Assembly: GCF_002237555.1 (NCBI RefSeq) | Contig: NZ_CP022540.1 | Coordinates: 3,167,001-3,231,000, forward strand | DNA length: 64,000 bases | Direction of reading: 5' to 3' | Source of the DNA: Antarctobacter heliothermus | Lineage (GTDB): Bacteria; Pseudomonadota; Alphaproteobacteria; Rhodobacterales; Rhodobacteraceae | In this document: in pieces, positions 56,391 through 64,000 of the stretch | Position numbering within the stretch: position 1 is the first letter of the stretch | How the letters are laid out: the number at the start of each line of letters is the position of its first letter | The notes under the pieces: generated by a model | The model's input: the letters and a program-made list of their open reading frames with translations, nothing else | Database searches by the model: none | Told to the model about the DNA's origin: nothing | Position numbers and translations under genes: made by a program

Positions 56391-57172
56391 GTACGAATAC
56401 CGTGGTTCCACTGCGCGAACGTTTCGTCGATATCGCCGTCCTGATAGTGGTTTTTGTTGGAGTCTGGGAAGTTGCGCATCAATGGGCCGGTGACGTGGCC
56501 CTGACGTCTCCTTGGGATACCATCAAATATTCGATCCAAACGCTGTTTTCGGCATCGTTCTGGCCCCATGTGTGGGCGACCATGTCGTCGTTCGCCATCG
56601 CTATGGTGGTCGCAGCATTCAGCGGAATCCTGATTGGTGCAGTTTTGGGGTACAATCGGCTGGCGGGAGAGGTCGCCGAGCCGATCCTAGTGGGCGTCTA
56701 TTCGATCCCCAAGGTCACGCTGTATCCGATCATCCTGCTGTTCTTTGGCATCGGTAGTGCCGCATCGGTGGCATTTGGGGCTTTGCACGGCATCGTTCCG
56801 ATATCATTGTTCACCATGAATGCAGTCCGCAACATCAAGCCGGTCTATCTGAAGACGGCCAAGGTACTGCGGTTGACGCCGCGCCAACTTTTGCTGTCCA
56901 TTTTGCTGCCGGCGTCGCTGCCCGAGGTGTTCACGGGTCTCAGGGTCGGCTTCTCGCTGACGCTGGTCGGAACATTGCTTGCCGAGATGTTCGGATCGCG
57001 TCAGGGTCTTGGACACATGCTGATGAATGCTATCGGGATGCATGATATGGATGTCATTATGTCCATTACGCTGTTGCTTGCTCTGTTTGCAGTCATCGTC
57101 AATTCGGGCTTGTTGTGGATAGATCGCAGGCTGCATCGAACGACAGTTAAGACCCCGATGGGCGGCGCATAG
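56387..57172 (+). CDS. NitT/TauT-type ABC permease 2
   Basis: 261 aa, six membrane helices; AKVLRLTPRQLLLSILLPASLPEVFTG is the ATPase-contact region, and GTLLAEMFGSRQGLGHMLMNA the downstream signature. The start at 56387 overlaps the first permease stop; an in-frame ATG at 56351 lies inside the previous gene. Last gene of the transporter operon, followed by a long hairpin. Confidence 0.9.
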   Translation: MSTNTVVPLRERFVDIAVLIVVFVGVWEVAHQWAGDVALTSPWDTIKYSIQTLFSASFWPHVWATMSSFAIAMVVAAFSGILIGAVLGYNRLAGEVAEPILVGVYSIPKVTLYPIILLFFGIGSAASVAFGALHGIVPISLFTMNAVRNIKPVYLKTAKVLRLTPRQLLLSILLPASLPEVFTGLRVGFSLTLVGTLLAEMFGSRQGLGHMLMNAIGMHDMDVIMSITLLLALFAVIVNSGLLWIDRRLHRTTVKTPMGGA

Positions 57173-57188
57173 CTCGGCGCAGACTAAA

Positions 57189-57229
57189 GGTGGTGGCGCA
57201 TGAGAAACCAGAATTCATGCGCCACCACC
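57189..57229 (+). terminator. long perfect hairpin after the ABC operon
   Basis: 15-bp uninterrupted stem (GGTGGTGGCGCATGA / TCATGCGCCACCACC) with an 11-base loop, 16 bp after the stop. There is no T tract; it may be a transcript-stabilising 3' end. The remaining 225 bp to the dehydrogenase contain no gene. Confidence 0.6.
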
Positions 57230-57454
57230 GTCAGCGGGCATTTCATCGCAGTCGCAACCGGCGCGGTGATTGGCACGGGCACACGTCTTGGGACCTTTTT
57301 CCATAGGCTGCGCTGCCAGCTCATTTCAGAACATTGTGGTTCGGACTCGCCGATTTGGCCCTAAAGACTTTCTGGTCTTTCTGAGGTCTGCGAGGCACCG
57401 CAGTTCACAATTCGAAACACAGGCAGAGCCGAAAAGTACTTAGGAGTACACTAA

Positions 57455-58528
57455 ATGTCGAAGCTACGAATAGCCGTGATCGGCGCGGGCGTAATGGGGC
57501 GGGAGCATATATCGGCACTACAATCCTGCAACCGGGCCGAGTTGGTAGCAATCGCCGACCCCGTGGGTGGCAGTGATGTCTACGATTCAGGAGTCCCACG
57601 GTTCACAGATTATCAGCAGATGCTGAAGGCCGTTAAACCGGATGGTGCCATCGTTGCAACGCCACCGCACACACATGTCGAAATCGGGATCAAATGTATC
57701 GAGCTTGAAGTTCCAAGCTTGATTGAAAAACCGGTTTCCAGTGACCTTGCCTCGGCGCTTCGGCTGGAACAGGCCGCCGCCGACAGTGACGTGCCGGTAT
57801 TGATTGGCCATAGTCGCCGCCACAATTCGATCAACACGGCCGCGAAGAGAGCTATCGAAGACGGGCAGCTGGGAGATATCTTGGCAGTCACCTCCATGCA
57901 TCTGCGACATAAACCCGATCAGTACTTCGCCGACAAATGGAAAACCCAAAAGGGTGGCGGCGGAGTAATGTTAATCAATGTCGTCCATGACTTCGATTGC
58001 CTGCGCATGCTGTGTGGTGAGATAGACGAAGTTCATGCCATCACCTCAAACAAGGGCAGAGGGTTCGAAGCTGAAGATACCTGTGTCGTAATGCTGAAGT
58101 TCGCAAGCGGAGCGCTTGGAACGATGACAGTATCAGACGCCACGCAGGCGCCCTGGAGTTGGGAATTTACGTCCGGCGAAGATCCGAGGTTTGCGAAGCA
58201 CGATGAAAACTCGATGCTGATTTGTGGAACCAAAGGCTCTCTTTCGCTGCCGTCGATGTATCTATGGAAAAACTCGAACGGCTTTAAGCGAGATGACCCA
58301 CTTTCGCGTACTCGATTGCGGTGGGAGCCGAACACCCCCCTGCATGCCGAGCAGGAACATTTCCTGGACGTTGTCGAGAGAAAGTCCAAGCCAATCGTGT
58401 CAGTCGAAGACGGCAACCGGACGTTGGCCGCAACCTTGGCCGTCTGGGAATCGGAAAAGATTGGTGGATGGGTGTCTACCGACGAGATGATCCAGCGTGC
58501 CAAATTGGAAAAAACGGAGACGAATTAA
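57455..58528 (+). CDS. Gfo/Idh/MocA family oxidoreductase
   Basis: 357 aa NAD(P)-dependent dehydrogenase of sugars, inositols or related polyols. The Rossmann loop is VIGAGVMGREH, the EKP motif is LIEKPVSSDLASA, and LRHKPDQYFADKWKTQKGGGGVMLINVVHDFD carries, in pieces, the catalytic His/Asp region. TAGGAG precedes the ATG. Its stop overlaps the isomerase start (TAATG). Base composition is visibly more A+T-rich than the flanking housekeeping genes, a sign of acquisition. Confidence 0.9.
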   Translation: MSKLRIAVIGAGVMGREHISALQSCNRAELVAIADPVGGSDVYDSGVPRFTDYQQMLKAVKPDGAIVATPPHTHVEIGIKCIELEVPSLIEKPVSSDLASALRLEQAAADSDVPVLIGHSRRHNSINTAAKRAIEDGQLGDILAVTSMHLRHKPDQYFADKWKTQKGGGGVMLINVVHDFDCLRMLCGEIDEVHAITSNKGRGFEAEDTCVVMLKFASGALGTMTVSDATQAPWSWEFTSGEDPRFAKHDENSMLICGTKGSLSLPSMYLWKNSNGFKRDDPLSRTRLRWEPNTPLHAEQEHFLDVVERKSKPIVSVEDGNRTLAATLAVWESEKIGGWVSTDEMIQRAKLEKTETN

Positions 58529-59343
58529 TGAGAGATTACACCCTAGGATTCCTTTCATTGGGCGCGATCCCAGCAGTGAACGTCTTGGAAGTGGCGGCGA
58601 AGGCTGGATTTTCGGCGGCTGGTATTCGCCTGACCGGACGCAGCAAAAACGACGCCGAGCCAACGATTGCAGGAAATCCAACGGCAATCAAGGAGTTGCA
58701 GGATACCTCCAAACAGCTCGGAGTCCGAATATCCAATGTCACGACCTACCACATCAGGCCTGAATCCCGTATCGAGGATTATTTACCTGTCTTGGAGGCG
58801 ACCGCCGAACTTGGGTGTGACAAGATCGTAGCGGCCTCATATGATGTTGCCGATGATGTTCTTGTGGATTTCTTTTCCGAGTACGCTGATAGGGCGAACC
58901 AATTCGGTATTCGTATAGCAATTGAATTTCAACCGTACAGTGGGATCAAAACTCTCGGGCAGGCTGACCGCATTGTAAAGTTGGCAGGTCGCCAAAATGT
59001 GGGTTTCCTCATTGATGCGTTTCATTTGGCCCGGTCGGGTGGGGTGCCGAAAGACTTGTCGAGTATAGATCCGGATCGTATCTATTTCGCTCAGATCTGT
59101 GACGCATCAATTAATACGCCCGAAGGTATGGATTTGATAACCGAAGCCAGGTCTGGACGTTTGTATCTGGGCGATGGCGCGCTTCCCGTGGAAGGTTTGC
59201 TGAAACACCTTCCGGACAATGTCGAACTGGAGTTCGAAATTCCTGTGGTCAGCGACAAGGATCTTTCACCTGAAAAAAAGGCACAGATAATATTTGACAG
59301 AACGTCAGGATATCTTGCTGGCCTAGGTCATGTTGACAAATGA
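58528..59343 (+). CDS. sugar phosphate isomerase/epimerase family protein, C-terminus altered by an IS
   Basis: 271 aa xylose-isomerase-like TIM barrel. GFLSLGAIPAVNVLEVAAKAGF at the start, then IAIEFQPYSGIKTLGQAD with a metal-ligand Glu, GFLIDAFHLARSGG with Asp/His, and LEFEIPVV near the end. Translationally coupled to the dehydrogenase; together they look like a catabolic step for a cyclitol or keto-sugar, probably fed by an importer. The last residues (from about the GHVDK codons) and the stop codon lie inside the IS5-family element, so the native C-terminus has been replaced. Confidence 0.85.
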   Translation: MRDYTLGFLSLGAIPAVNVLEVAAKAGFSAAGIRLTGRSKNDAEPTIAGNPTAIKELQDTSKQLGVRISNVTTYHIRPESRIEDYLPVLEATAELGCDKIVAASYDVADDVLVDFFSEYADRANQFGIRIAIEFQPYSGIKTLGQADRIVKLAGRQNVGFLIDAFHLARSGGVPKDLSSIDPDRIYFAQICDASINTPEGMDLITEARSGRLYLGDGALPVEGLLKHLPDNVELEFEIPVVSDKDLSPEKKAQIIFDRTSGYLAGLGHVDK

Positions 59344-60175
59344 CGCACCCAAAGCCGGATTGACGTTATGTCTATAAAGCCGAGGAACCTCTCGGCGGTT
59401 TTGTCGCAACGGGTTGCGACACGGCGGGCGTTCTTCATCTTATTGAAGCACCGTTCAACCATGTTGCGAAGTTGGTAGAGCGAGTGATCCACTCCGACCC
59501 GCATTCTGCGCGATTTCCGCATGGGGATCTGAGGCAGGATATTGCGCTTTTCCATAGTTTTGCGAATGCGATCAGCGTCATAGCCGCGATCCACCAGAAG
59601 AGCCGCCGGCTCAGGCAGGTTGTCCGCCATGACCATGTCAAAGCCAAGATAATCGGATGTTTGACCCGGTGTTATTTCAGACCTCATTGGCAGTCCTGCC
59701 GCGTTGACGCGGAGGTGGATTTTGGTCGTGAACCCACCTCTTGAGCGGCCAAAACCCTGTCGCGGAGTCGCCCTTTAGCGCCCGCTGCCTGATGGTGAGC
59801 GCGGATTACGGTGCTGTCGACCATTTGGAGGGCGTCCGGCACCGCTCCACAATGGTTCAGGCCCTCGAGAATGTCCTCTCACAGGCCTGAAAGTGTCCAA
59901 CGTCGGAATTGCCTGTAGACGCTCGGCCATTTGCCGAATTCTTCCGGCAGGTCCCGCCACGGCGATCCGGTCCGGGCGATCCAGAAAATCCCATCCAGAA
60001 CAATGCGATGATTGGTTGGCTTACGTCCGTTCGGGGCACGTGCAGCAAGGATGAAATGCTCAAAGAACGCCCACTCGTCGTCCGTCATCAGGTCTCGTGC
60101 CACGCTGGTCTCCATAGCAGATACCAGCTTGAATCACGTCAACGCCACACTGTGAATCCCTTTTGGCAACACGGC
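59327..60175 (-). mobile_element. IS5-family insertion sequence
   Basis: 849 bp with imperfect terminal repeats: GTCATGTTGACAAA at the left and GCCGTGTTGCCAAAA (read inward) at the right. It is flanked by direct repeats of CTAG at 59323-59326 and 60176-60179, the target preference of IS5/IS427-group elements. It encodes an orfA/orfB type transposase on the minus strand that is now inactive. Confidence 0.85.
59328..60115 (-). pseudogene. IS5-family transposase, interrupted
   Basis: The N-terminal part starts METSVARDLMTDDEWAFFEH and runs to WTLSGL, where TGA (59879-59881) stands where a Trp codon (TGG) is expected. The same frame continues with VPDALQMVDSTVIRAHHQAAG, containing the first catalytic Asp. 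The reading frame must then shift near GCTAAAGGG to reach GFGRSRGGFTTKIHLRV and the C-terminal part MRSEITPGQTSDYLGFDMV, which ends ITSIRLWVRHLST. The shift may be the programmed one of this group; the TGA is a disabling mutation. Confidence 0.85.
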
Positions 60176-60252
60176 CTAGCTTGCAATTATGAAGGCAAAT
60201 GCCGAGGCAACGAACGAAAGCCAGCCGATCTGGTCAAAGGTTTGAGAGCTCG

Positions 60253-61305
60253 TCACTGGCCGCCGGCCCCCGCTGCCATTTTGGAAAATCCCCCAATAAG
60301 GTTTGCAACGTTTTGTCCCAACGCGTCCATTGCATATCCGCCTTCCATAATAAAATGGGTCGGCAAGCCGAGTAAGGCGATGCGTGAACCGACATCGATG
60401 TAATCTGCGGTTTGCAGAACAAAACCGCCAACCGGATCGTCCTTGTAGGTATCCACCCCCAATGACACGACAAGCACATCCGGCGCATAGGCTTTTATGC
60501 GTTCGTGGGCCAGTTGCAAGGCTTTGGACCAGTCGTCATAGCCGGTGCCACGCGGCATGGGCAGGTTGACGTTATAGCCCTTGCCCGGACCGGCGCCCAC
60601 CTCGGTGTCATAGCCCATGAGGAATGGGTATTCGTCCTGCGGGCGGCAATGCAGCGAGAGGAACAGCACATCGTCGCGTTCATAGAATATCCGCTGGGTG
60701 CCGTTGCCGTGATGATAGTCGATATCCAGAAGCGCCACACGTTTTGCGCCCGCATTCAGGTGCGCCTGAGCCGCGATGGCGGCGTTGTTGAGGTAGCAAT
60801 AGCCGCCCGCAAGGTCTTGCGAGGCGTGGTGCCCGGCCGGACGGCAGACTGAAAACACCGAGCTTTCACCCGCCTGCATGAGGTCCACCCCTGTCAGGGC
60901 GATGTCCTTGGCCGCATTGATCGCAGGCCACGTGCCCTTCACGAAGGGGGCACAAACATCGAAGGTATAGCAACTTAGCATCGAATGAACCGACCCGTTG
61001 GGCACCTGATCCATACCGCGCATGCCAAAGGTATAGGCGGTCGCAAAGCCGCCCGGTCCGAACTCTTCTTCCCACAAAGGATAGCAGCGTTGCAGAAAGC
61101 TGACGAAGGCAGGATCGTGGATCTGGTGGACCACATCCAGCCCGTGCGCCGCGGGGGGCACCACATCGTCGAACCCGGCGGCGGCAAGCCCGCCCATGAT
61201 CGCATCCATGCGTTCGGGGCATTCGGACATCGGGATCATTTCGTCATAGCGCATCTCCATGGCACCGGCATGGCCCCGGTGATCTTCGGAATAGATTAGC
61301 TTCAT
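60253..61305 (-). CDS. histone deacetylase-superfamily amidohydrolase
   Basis: 350 aa zinc-dependent deacetylase of the acetylpolyamine-amidohydrolase/HDAC superfamily. RPAGHHASQDLAGGYCYLNN has the tandem active-site His pair, DIDYHHGNGTQ the zinc-binding Asp/His, and SLGVDTYKDDPVGG the second zinc Asp region; the catalytic Tyr would be supplied by the GGY segment near the C-terminus (MEGGYAMD). The ATG at 61305 overlaps the permease stop by four bases, so it is co-translated with an ABC importer. Likely acts on an imported N-acetylated amine. Confidence 0.9.
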   Translation of the reverse strand: MKLIYSEDHRGHAGAMEMRYDEMIPMSECPERMDAIMGGLAAAGFDDVVPPAAHGLDVVHQIHDPAFVSFLQRCYPLWEEEFGPGGFATAYTFGMRGMDQVPNGSVHSMLSCYTFDVCAPFVKGTWPAINAAKDIALTGVDLMQAGESSVFSVCRPAGHHASQDLAGGYCYLNNAAIAAQAHLNAGAKRVALLDIDYHHGNGTQRIFYERDDVLFLSLHCRPQDEYPFLMGYDTEVGAGPGKGYNVNLPMPRGTGYDDWSKALQLAHERIKAYAPDVLVVSLGVDTYKDDPVGGFVLQTADYIDVGSRIALLGLPTHFIMEGGYAMDALGQNVANLIGGFSKMAAGAGGQ

Positions 61306-63407
61306 GATGTTCCCTTTGCGATCTTTGTTGCATGATTGCGCTGCCACGCAAGGCAGAACCTGTCGGCGGTGATGGCGATGATTGCCATGCCGATGCCTGC
61401 CACAAATCCCTGTCCGAAATTGCCGGCGCTCAGGCCGATATAAACCTCTTGCCCAAGGTCGCTGGTACCGACCAAAGCGGCGATGACCAGCATGGCGATC
61501 CCATACATAATCGTCTGGTTCAGGCCGAGCATGATATTGGGAAGAGCCAGCGGCAACCGGACCTGAAACAGCAATTGCCGTGGCGTCGCGCCAAGGCTTG
61601 TTGCTGCCTCAACCGCTTCGGCTGACACATGCCGTAACCCGTGTTCGGTATAGCGGAAGGCGGGCACGTAGGCATAGGAGATGATCGCCAGCAGGGCCGA
61701 AAAATCGCCGATTTTGAACAGCATGACCGTCGGTATCAACAGCACGAAGGGTGGCATGGTCTGCAACGTGTCGTTGATGGGACGCATGAACCGAGAGAAC
61801 CAGTCCTTTTGGGACGCAACGATGCCAAGCGTCGTGCCGATCAGGAAGGATGCGAGCACAGCCATTGTCGCAAGGTGGATCGAGAGCATGGCCTTGTCCC
61901 ATGATCCGGTCACCAGCAGGAAGGCCAAAGCCAGAGCGGTGCTGACCGCCAGTCTTGTCCCGCCCATGCGCCAGCCAAAAAATACCAGAATCGCGACCAC
62001 CGCAAGCCAAGGCATGTCGGTAATCCCGACATAGAGCACGATACCTACCAGCACGATCCACACCGCCACCGATGTGCGCCCAGTGCGCAGGGCCAAGGCG
62101 GTTCCGGCCACTATGAGCATTGTATAGACCGCCGTGTGCCACGGTTGCAGTGCAAAGCCCCAAGTGAAGGGGCTGACCGCTTTGTCGAGGCCAATTTTAA
62201 GCGGCAGCATCGCAAAAAAGATCACGCTGTTCTTGATTGTCTCCAGCGCTGGTTTGAAGGTCAGGATAAAGCTTTGGATCGCAGTGTTCAGCGGGCTGGC
62301 CAAATTCACGTGCCAGCCAGCGGGCCAGTTCTCCAAAACAGGCAGGACGGGACGCAGTACAATCACGGCGATTGTCGCAGCCGCCAGTGCTATCCAGAAA
62401 CCGTGGCGCGCGGCGTAGCCGCGGTGCTCCATGCCGCGGCCCTCGGTTTCTGCAAGTCCGGCTGTAAGGCGGTCAAGAACCATTGCTAGCAACGCGATAA
62501 CGATCCCCGCAACAAGGCTGGCACCAAACTCAGCCTTGCGCATGGTGGACAGCACCTCCCAGCCGATATCGGCTGTGCCGCCAATGATCGACGCGATGAT
62601 GACCATCGACAGTGATGCCATTGTGGTTTGATTGACACCGATCAGGATCTGGCGAAGCGCTGCCGGAACACGTACTCGCCAGAACAGTTGGCCACGGGTT
62701 GCGCCGGACATTTGGCCAGATTCTATGATTTCCGAAGGCACTTCGCGCAGGCCCAGAATGGTGTTGCGGACCATCGGCGGAAACGCAAACAATACCGAGG
62801 CGACCAAGCCAACAACCGGCCCAAATCCGAACAAGAGCAGAATAGGAAGAAGGTAAGCAAAGGCCGGAACCGTTTGCGCGACATCCAGCAGCGGCATCAA
62901 CCCCCGTTCAGCTCGTGGCGAGACGAAGCCCCAGACCCCCAAACCAAATCCGACAAGCACCGCAAGCGGTACGGAAATAAAGACCAAAGCCAGTGAATTC
63001 ATCGCAGGCGCCCAAAGCCCCACCATTAGAACATAGACAAAGCTAAGCGCGGTAAATGCCGCCAACCCCGGCCCGCGCACCTTGTAGGCGATACCGGCGA
63101 TCACGAGGACTGTCGCGCTCCATGGCAGCCATTGCAGCAGGTCCCGGATCCAGGTCATCGGGTAAGTAAAGAGCAACGTAATCGCACGAAAGAACGGCCG
63201 GAAGTTGTCCACGAACCAGTCCATGACAGCGTTGAACCATGCCGCGACCGGCAGTTGCAGCGCGCTGGGATAATCTTGCAGCCAATCGACAGCACCTTGC
63301 GCCAGCACGCACAGCAAGGCAAAGAGGATAACCAGTGGCCACCCCAGCCAGCGCCGCGCCATCGGCAACGCAGAAAGCGGCGCCGAGTGTGCATCAACTT
63401 GCGTCAT
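61302..63407 (-). CDS. betaine/proline-type ABC permease, two permease units fused
   Basis: 701 aa. Two homologous ProW-like permease domains in one chain. The first covers about residues 140-330, with contact loop [20 protein letters not shown] and [19 protein letters not shown]. The second covers about 470-690, with [18 protein letters not shown] and [18 protein letters not shown]. They are joined by several extra helices. The start at 63407 overlaps the ATPase stop by 14 bases; a start nine codons upstream is less likely. Fusion makes the channel an obligate pseudo-heterodimer. Confidence 0.9.
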   Translation of the reverse strand: MTQVDAHSAPLSALPMARRWLGWPLVILFALLCVLAQGAVDWLQDYPSALQLPVAAWFNAVMDWFVDNFRPFFRAITLLFTYPMTWIRDLLQWLPWSATVLVIAGIAYKVRGPGLAAFTALSFVYVLMVGLWAPAMNSLALVFISVPLAVLVGFGLGVWGFVSPRAERGLMPLLDVAQTVPAFAYLLPILLLFGFGPVVGLVASVLFAFPPMVRNTILGLREVPSEIIESGQMSGATRGQLFWRVRVPAALRQILIGVNQTTMASLSMVIIASIIGGTADIGWEVLSTMRKAEFGASLVAGIVIALLAMVLDRLTAGLAETEGRGMEHRGYAARHGFWIALAAATIAVIVLRPVLPVLENWPAGWHVNLASPLNTAIQSFILTFKPALETIKNSVIFFAMLPLKIGLDKAVSPFTWGFALQPWHTAVYTMLIVAGTALALRTGRTSVAVWIVLVGIVLYVGITDMPWLAVVAILVFFGWRMGGTRLAVSTALALAFLLVTGSWDKAMLSIHLATMAVLASFLIGTTLGIVASQKDWFSRFMRPINDTLQTMPPFVLLIPTVMLFKIGDFSALLAIISYAYVPAFRYTEHGLRHVSAEAVEAATSLGATPRQLLFQVRLPLALPNIMLGLNQTIMYGIAMLVIAALVGTSDLGQEVYIGLSAGNFGQGFVAGIGMAIIAITADRFCLAWQRNHATKIAKGTS

Positions 63408-64000
63408 GGTCAGCCTCGCTACCCAATGCGGCAAGTGCCGTGATCAGTGACGCCGGAGTGATCTTGCCCAGAACGGCGCCTGACCCGTCACGGGCGGCCA
63501 GCCCATCGGGGTTCTTGGCCAGTTGTGCAATCAGATCCTCGGCCATCCCGTCGGCGGATACGGCTGGCAAGGCCGAGAGATCGCCCTGGGCTGGAACGGC
63601 GCAGGCGGCGGCCTGTAGCAACCTGATCCGCGGCACCTCGGAAGTGAACCGCGCGACGTAGTCGTCAGCGGGGTTCAATATCAATTCCGTGGGCGTGCCG
63701 ATTTGCACAACTTTGCCATCTCTCATGATTGCCATGCGGTCGGCAATACGCAGCGCTTCCAGGAAATCATGGGTGATAAAGACGATAGATTTGCGCAAGA
63801 CCCGCTGGATACGCAGGAACTCATCTTGCATTTGCCTGCGGATCAAAGGATCAAGCGCTGAAAACGGCTCGTCTAGGAACCAGACATCCGGCTCCACCAC
63901 AAGCGAGCGGGCAATACCGACACGCTGTTGCTGACCGCCCGACAACTGCCCGGGAAAGGCGCCTTCACGCCCTTCGAGCCCGACCAGTTCAATGACGCGC
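63394..64000 (-). CDS. betaine/proline-type ABC ATPase, partial
   Basis: The C-terminal 201 residues are inside the window; the gene continues past the right edge. It begins at [18 protein letters not shown], then signature [15 protein letters not shown], Walker [14 protein letters not shown] and H-loop [10 protein letters not shown]. After the ATPase core comes about 60 residues resembling a single degenerate CBS module ([20 protein letters not shown]), as in ProV/OpuAA where such modules sense ionic strength. First visible gene of the importer-deacetylase operon; the substrate-binding protein is not in view. Confidence 0.88.
   Translation of the reverse strand, partial: RVIELVGLEGREGAFPGQLSGGQQQRVGIARSLVVEPDVWFLDEPFSALDPLIRRQMQDEFLRIQRVLRKSIVFITHDFLEALRIADRMAIMRDGKVVQIGTPTELILNPADDYVARFTSEVPRIRLLQAAACAVPAQGDLSALPAVSADGMAEDLIAQLAKNPDGLAARDGSGAVLGKITPASLITALAALGSEADHDAS

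Overview
The window is chromosomal DNA of a Rhodobacteraceae (Roseobacter-group) alphaproteobacterium. The evidence is high-GC coding sequence, a nuo operon with extra small genes between the subunits, a sulfolipid sqdB-sqdD-sqdC operon in the Rhodobacter order, a one-strand hmu/exb/tonB haem locus, and a zinc locus headed by a Zur-type operator. No genome search was possible, so the family assignments rest on motifs and gene order.

Layout. 0.1-11.9 kb (+): complex I genes nuoG, H, I, J, K, L, M and N with five non-subunit ORFs, running on into birA, coaX and rnj (to 15.2 kb) and ending at a strong bidirectional terminator. 15.2-19.6 kb (-): a DEAD-box RNA helicase and two paralogous glycosyltransferases. 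19.75-20.9 kb (+): tgt. 21.0-23.9 kb (-): sqdBDC, with a probable one-base frameshift near the end of sqdD. 24.2-28.0 kb (+): an old-yellow-enzyme reductase and lon, the latter behind a sigma-32-like promoter. 28.1-28.9 kb: two tiny membrane-protein ORFs and tRNA-Val(CAC). 29.0-35.7 kb (-): a dipeptide-type ABC importer with an M19 dipeptidase and a GNAT acetyltransferase. 36.0-46.2 kb: haem acquisition (TonB, two ExbD, ExbB, IsdG-like monooxygenase, ChaN-like protein, HmuVUTS on -; receptor hmuR divergent on +). 46.6-52.3 kb (-): a zinc-limitation cluster (ZnuA, two COG0523 GTPases, shortened DUF1826, small protein, DUF1007, NicO exporter-type permease). 52.3-60.2 kb: an island-like stretch bounded by a broken IS3-family element and an IS5-family element, holding a NitT/TauT-type ABC importer and a Gfo/Idh/MocA dehydrogenase plus sugar-isomerase pair. 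60.25-64 kb (-): an HDAC-superfamily deacetylase overlapping a fused double-permease betaine-type ABC importer whose ATPase runs off the window.

How they work together. The haem locus is a complete import and degradation route: outer-membrane receptor, energising complex, periplasmic and inner-membrane transport, cytoplasmic handling and a candidate haem monooxygenase. Its second ExbD has Asn where the protonatable membrane Asp is expected, so the energising complex may be asymmetric. The zinc cluster pairs a binding protein with metallochaperone-type GTPases, but no znuB or znuC lies beside it; the DNA across the Zur palindrome is insertion-element debris. The last operon suggests uptake of an acylated, probably N-acetylated, cationic or zwitterionic solute followed by deacetylation.
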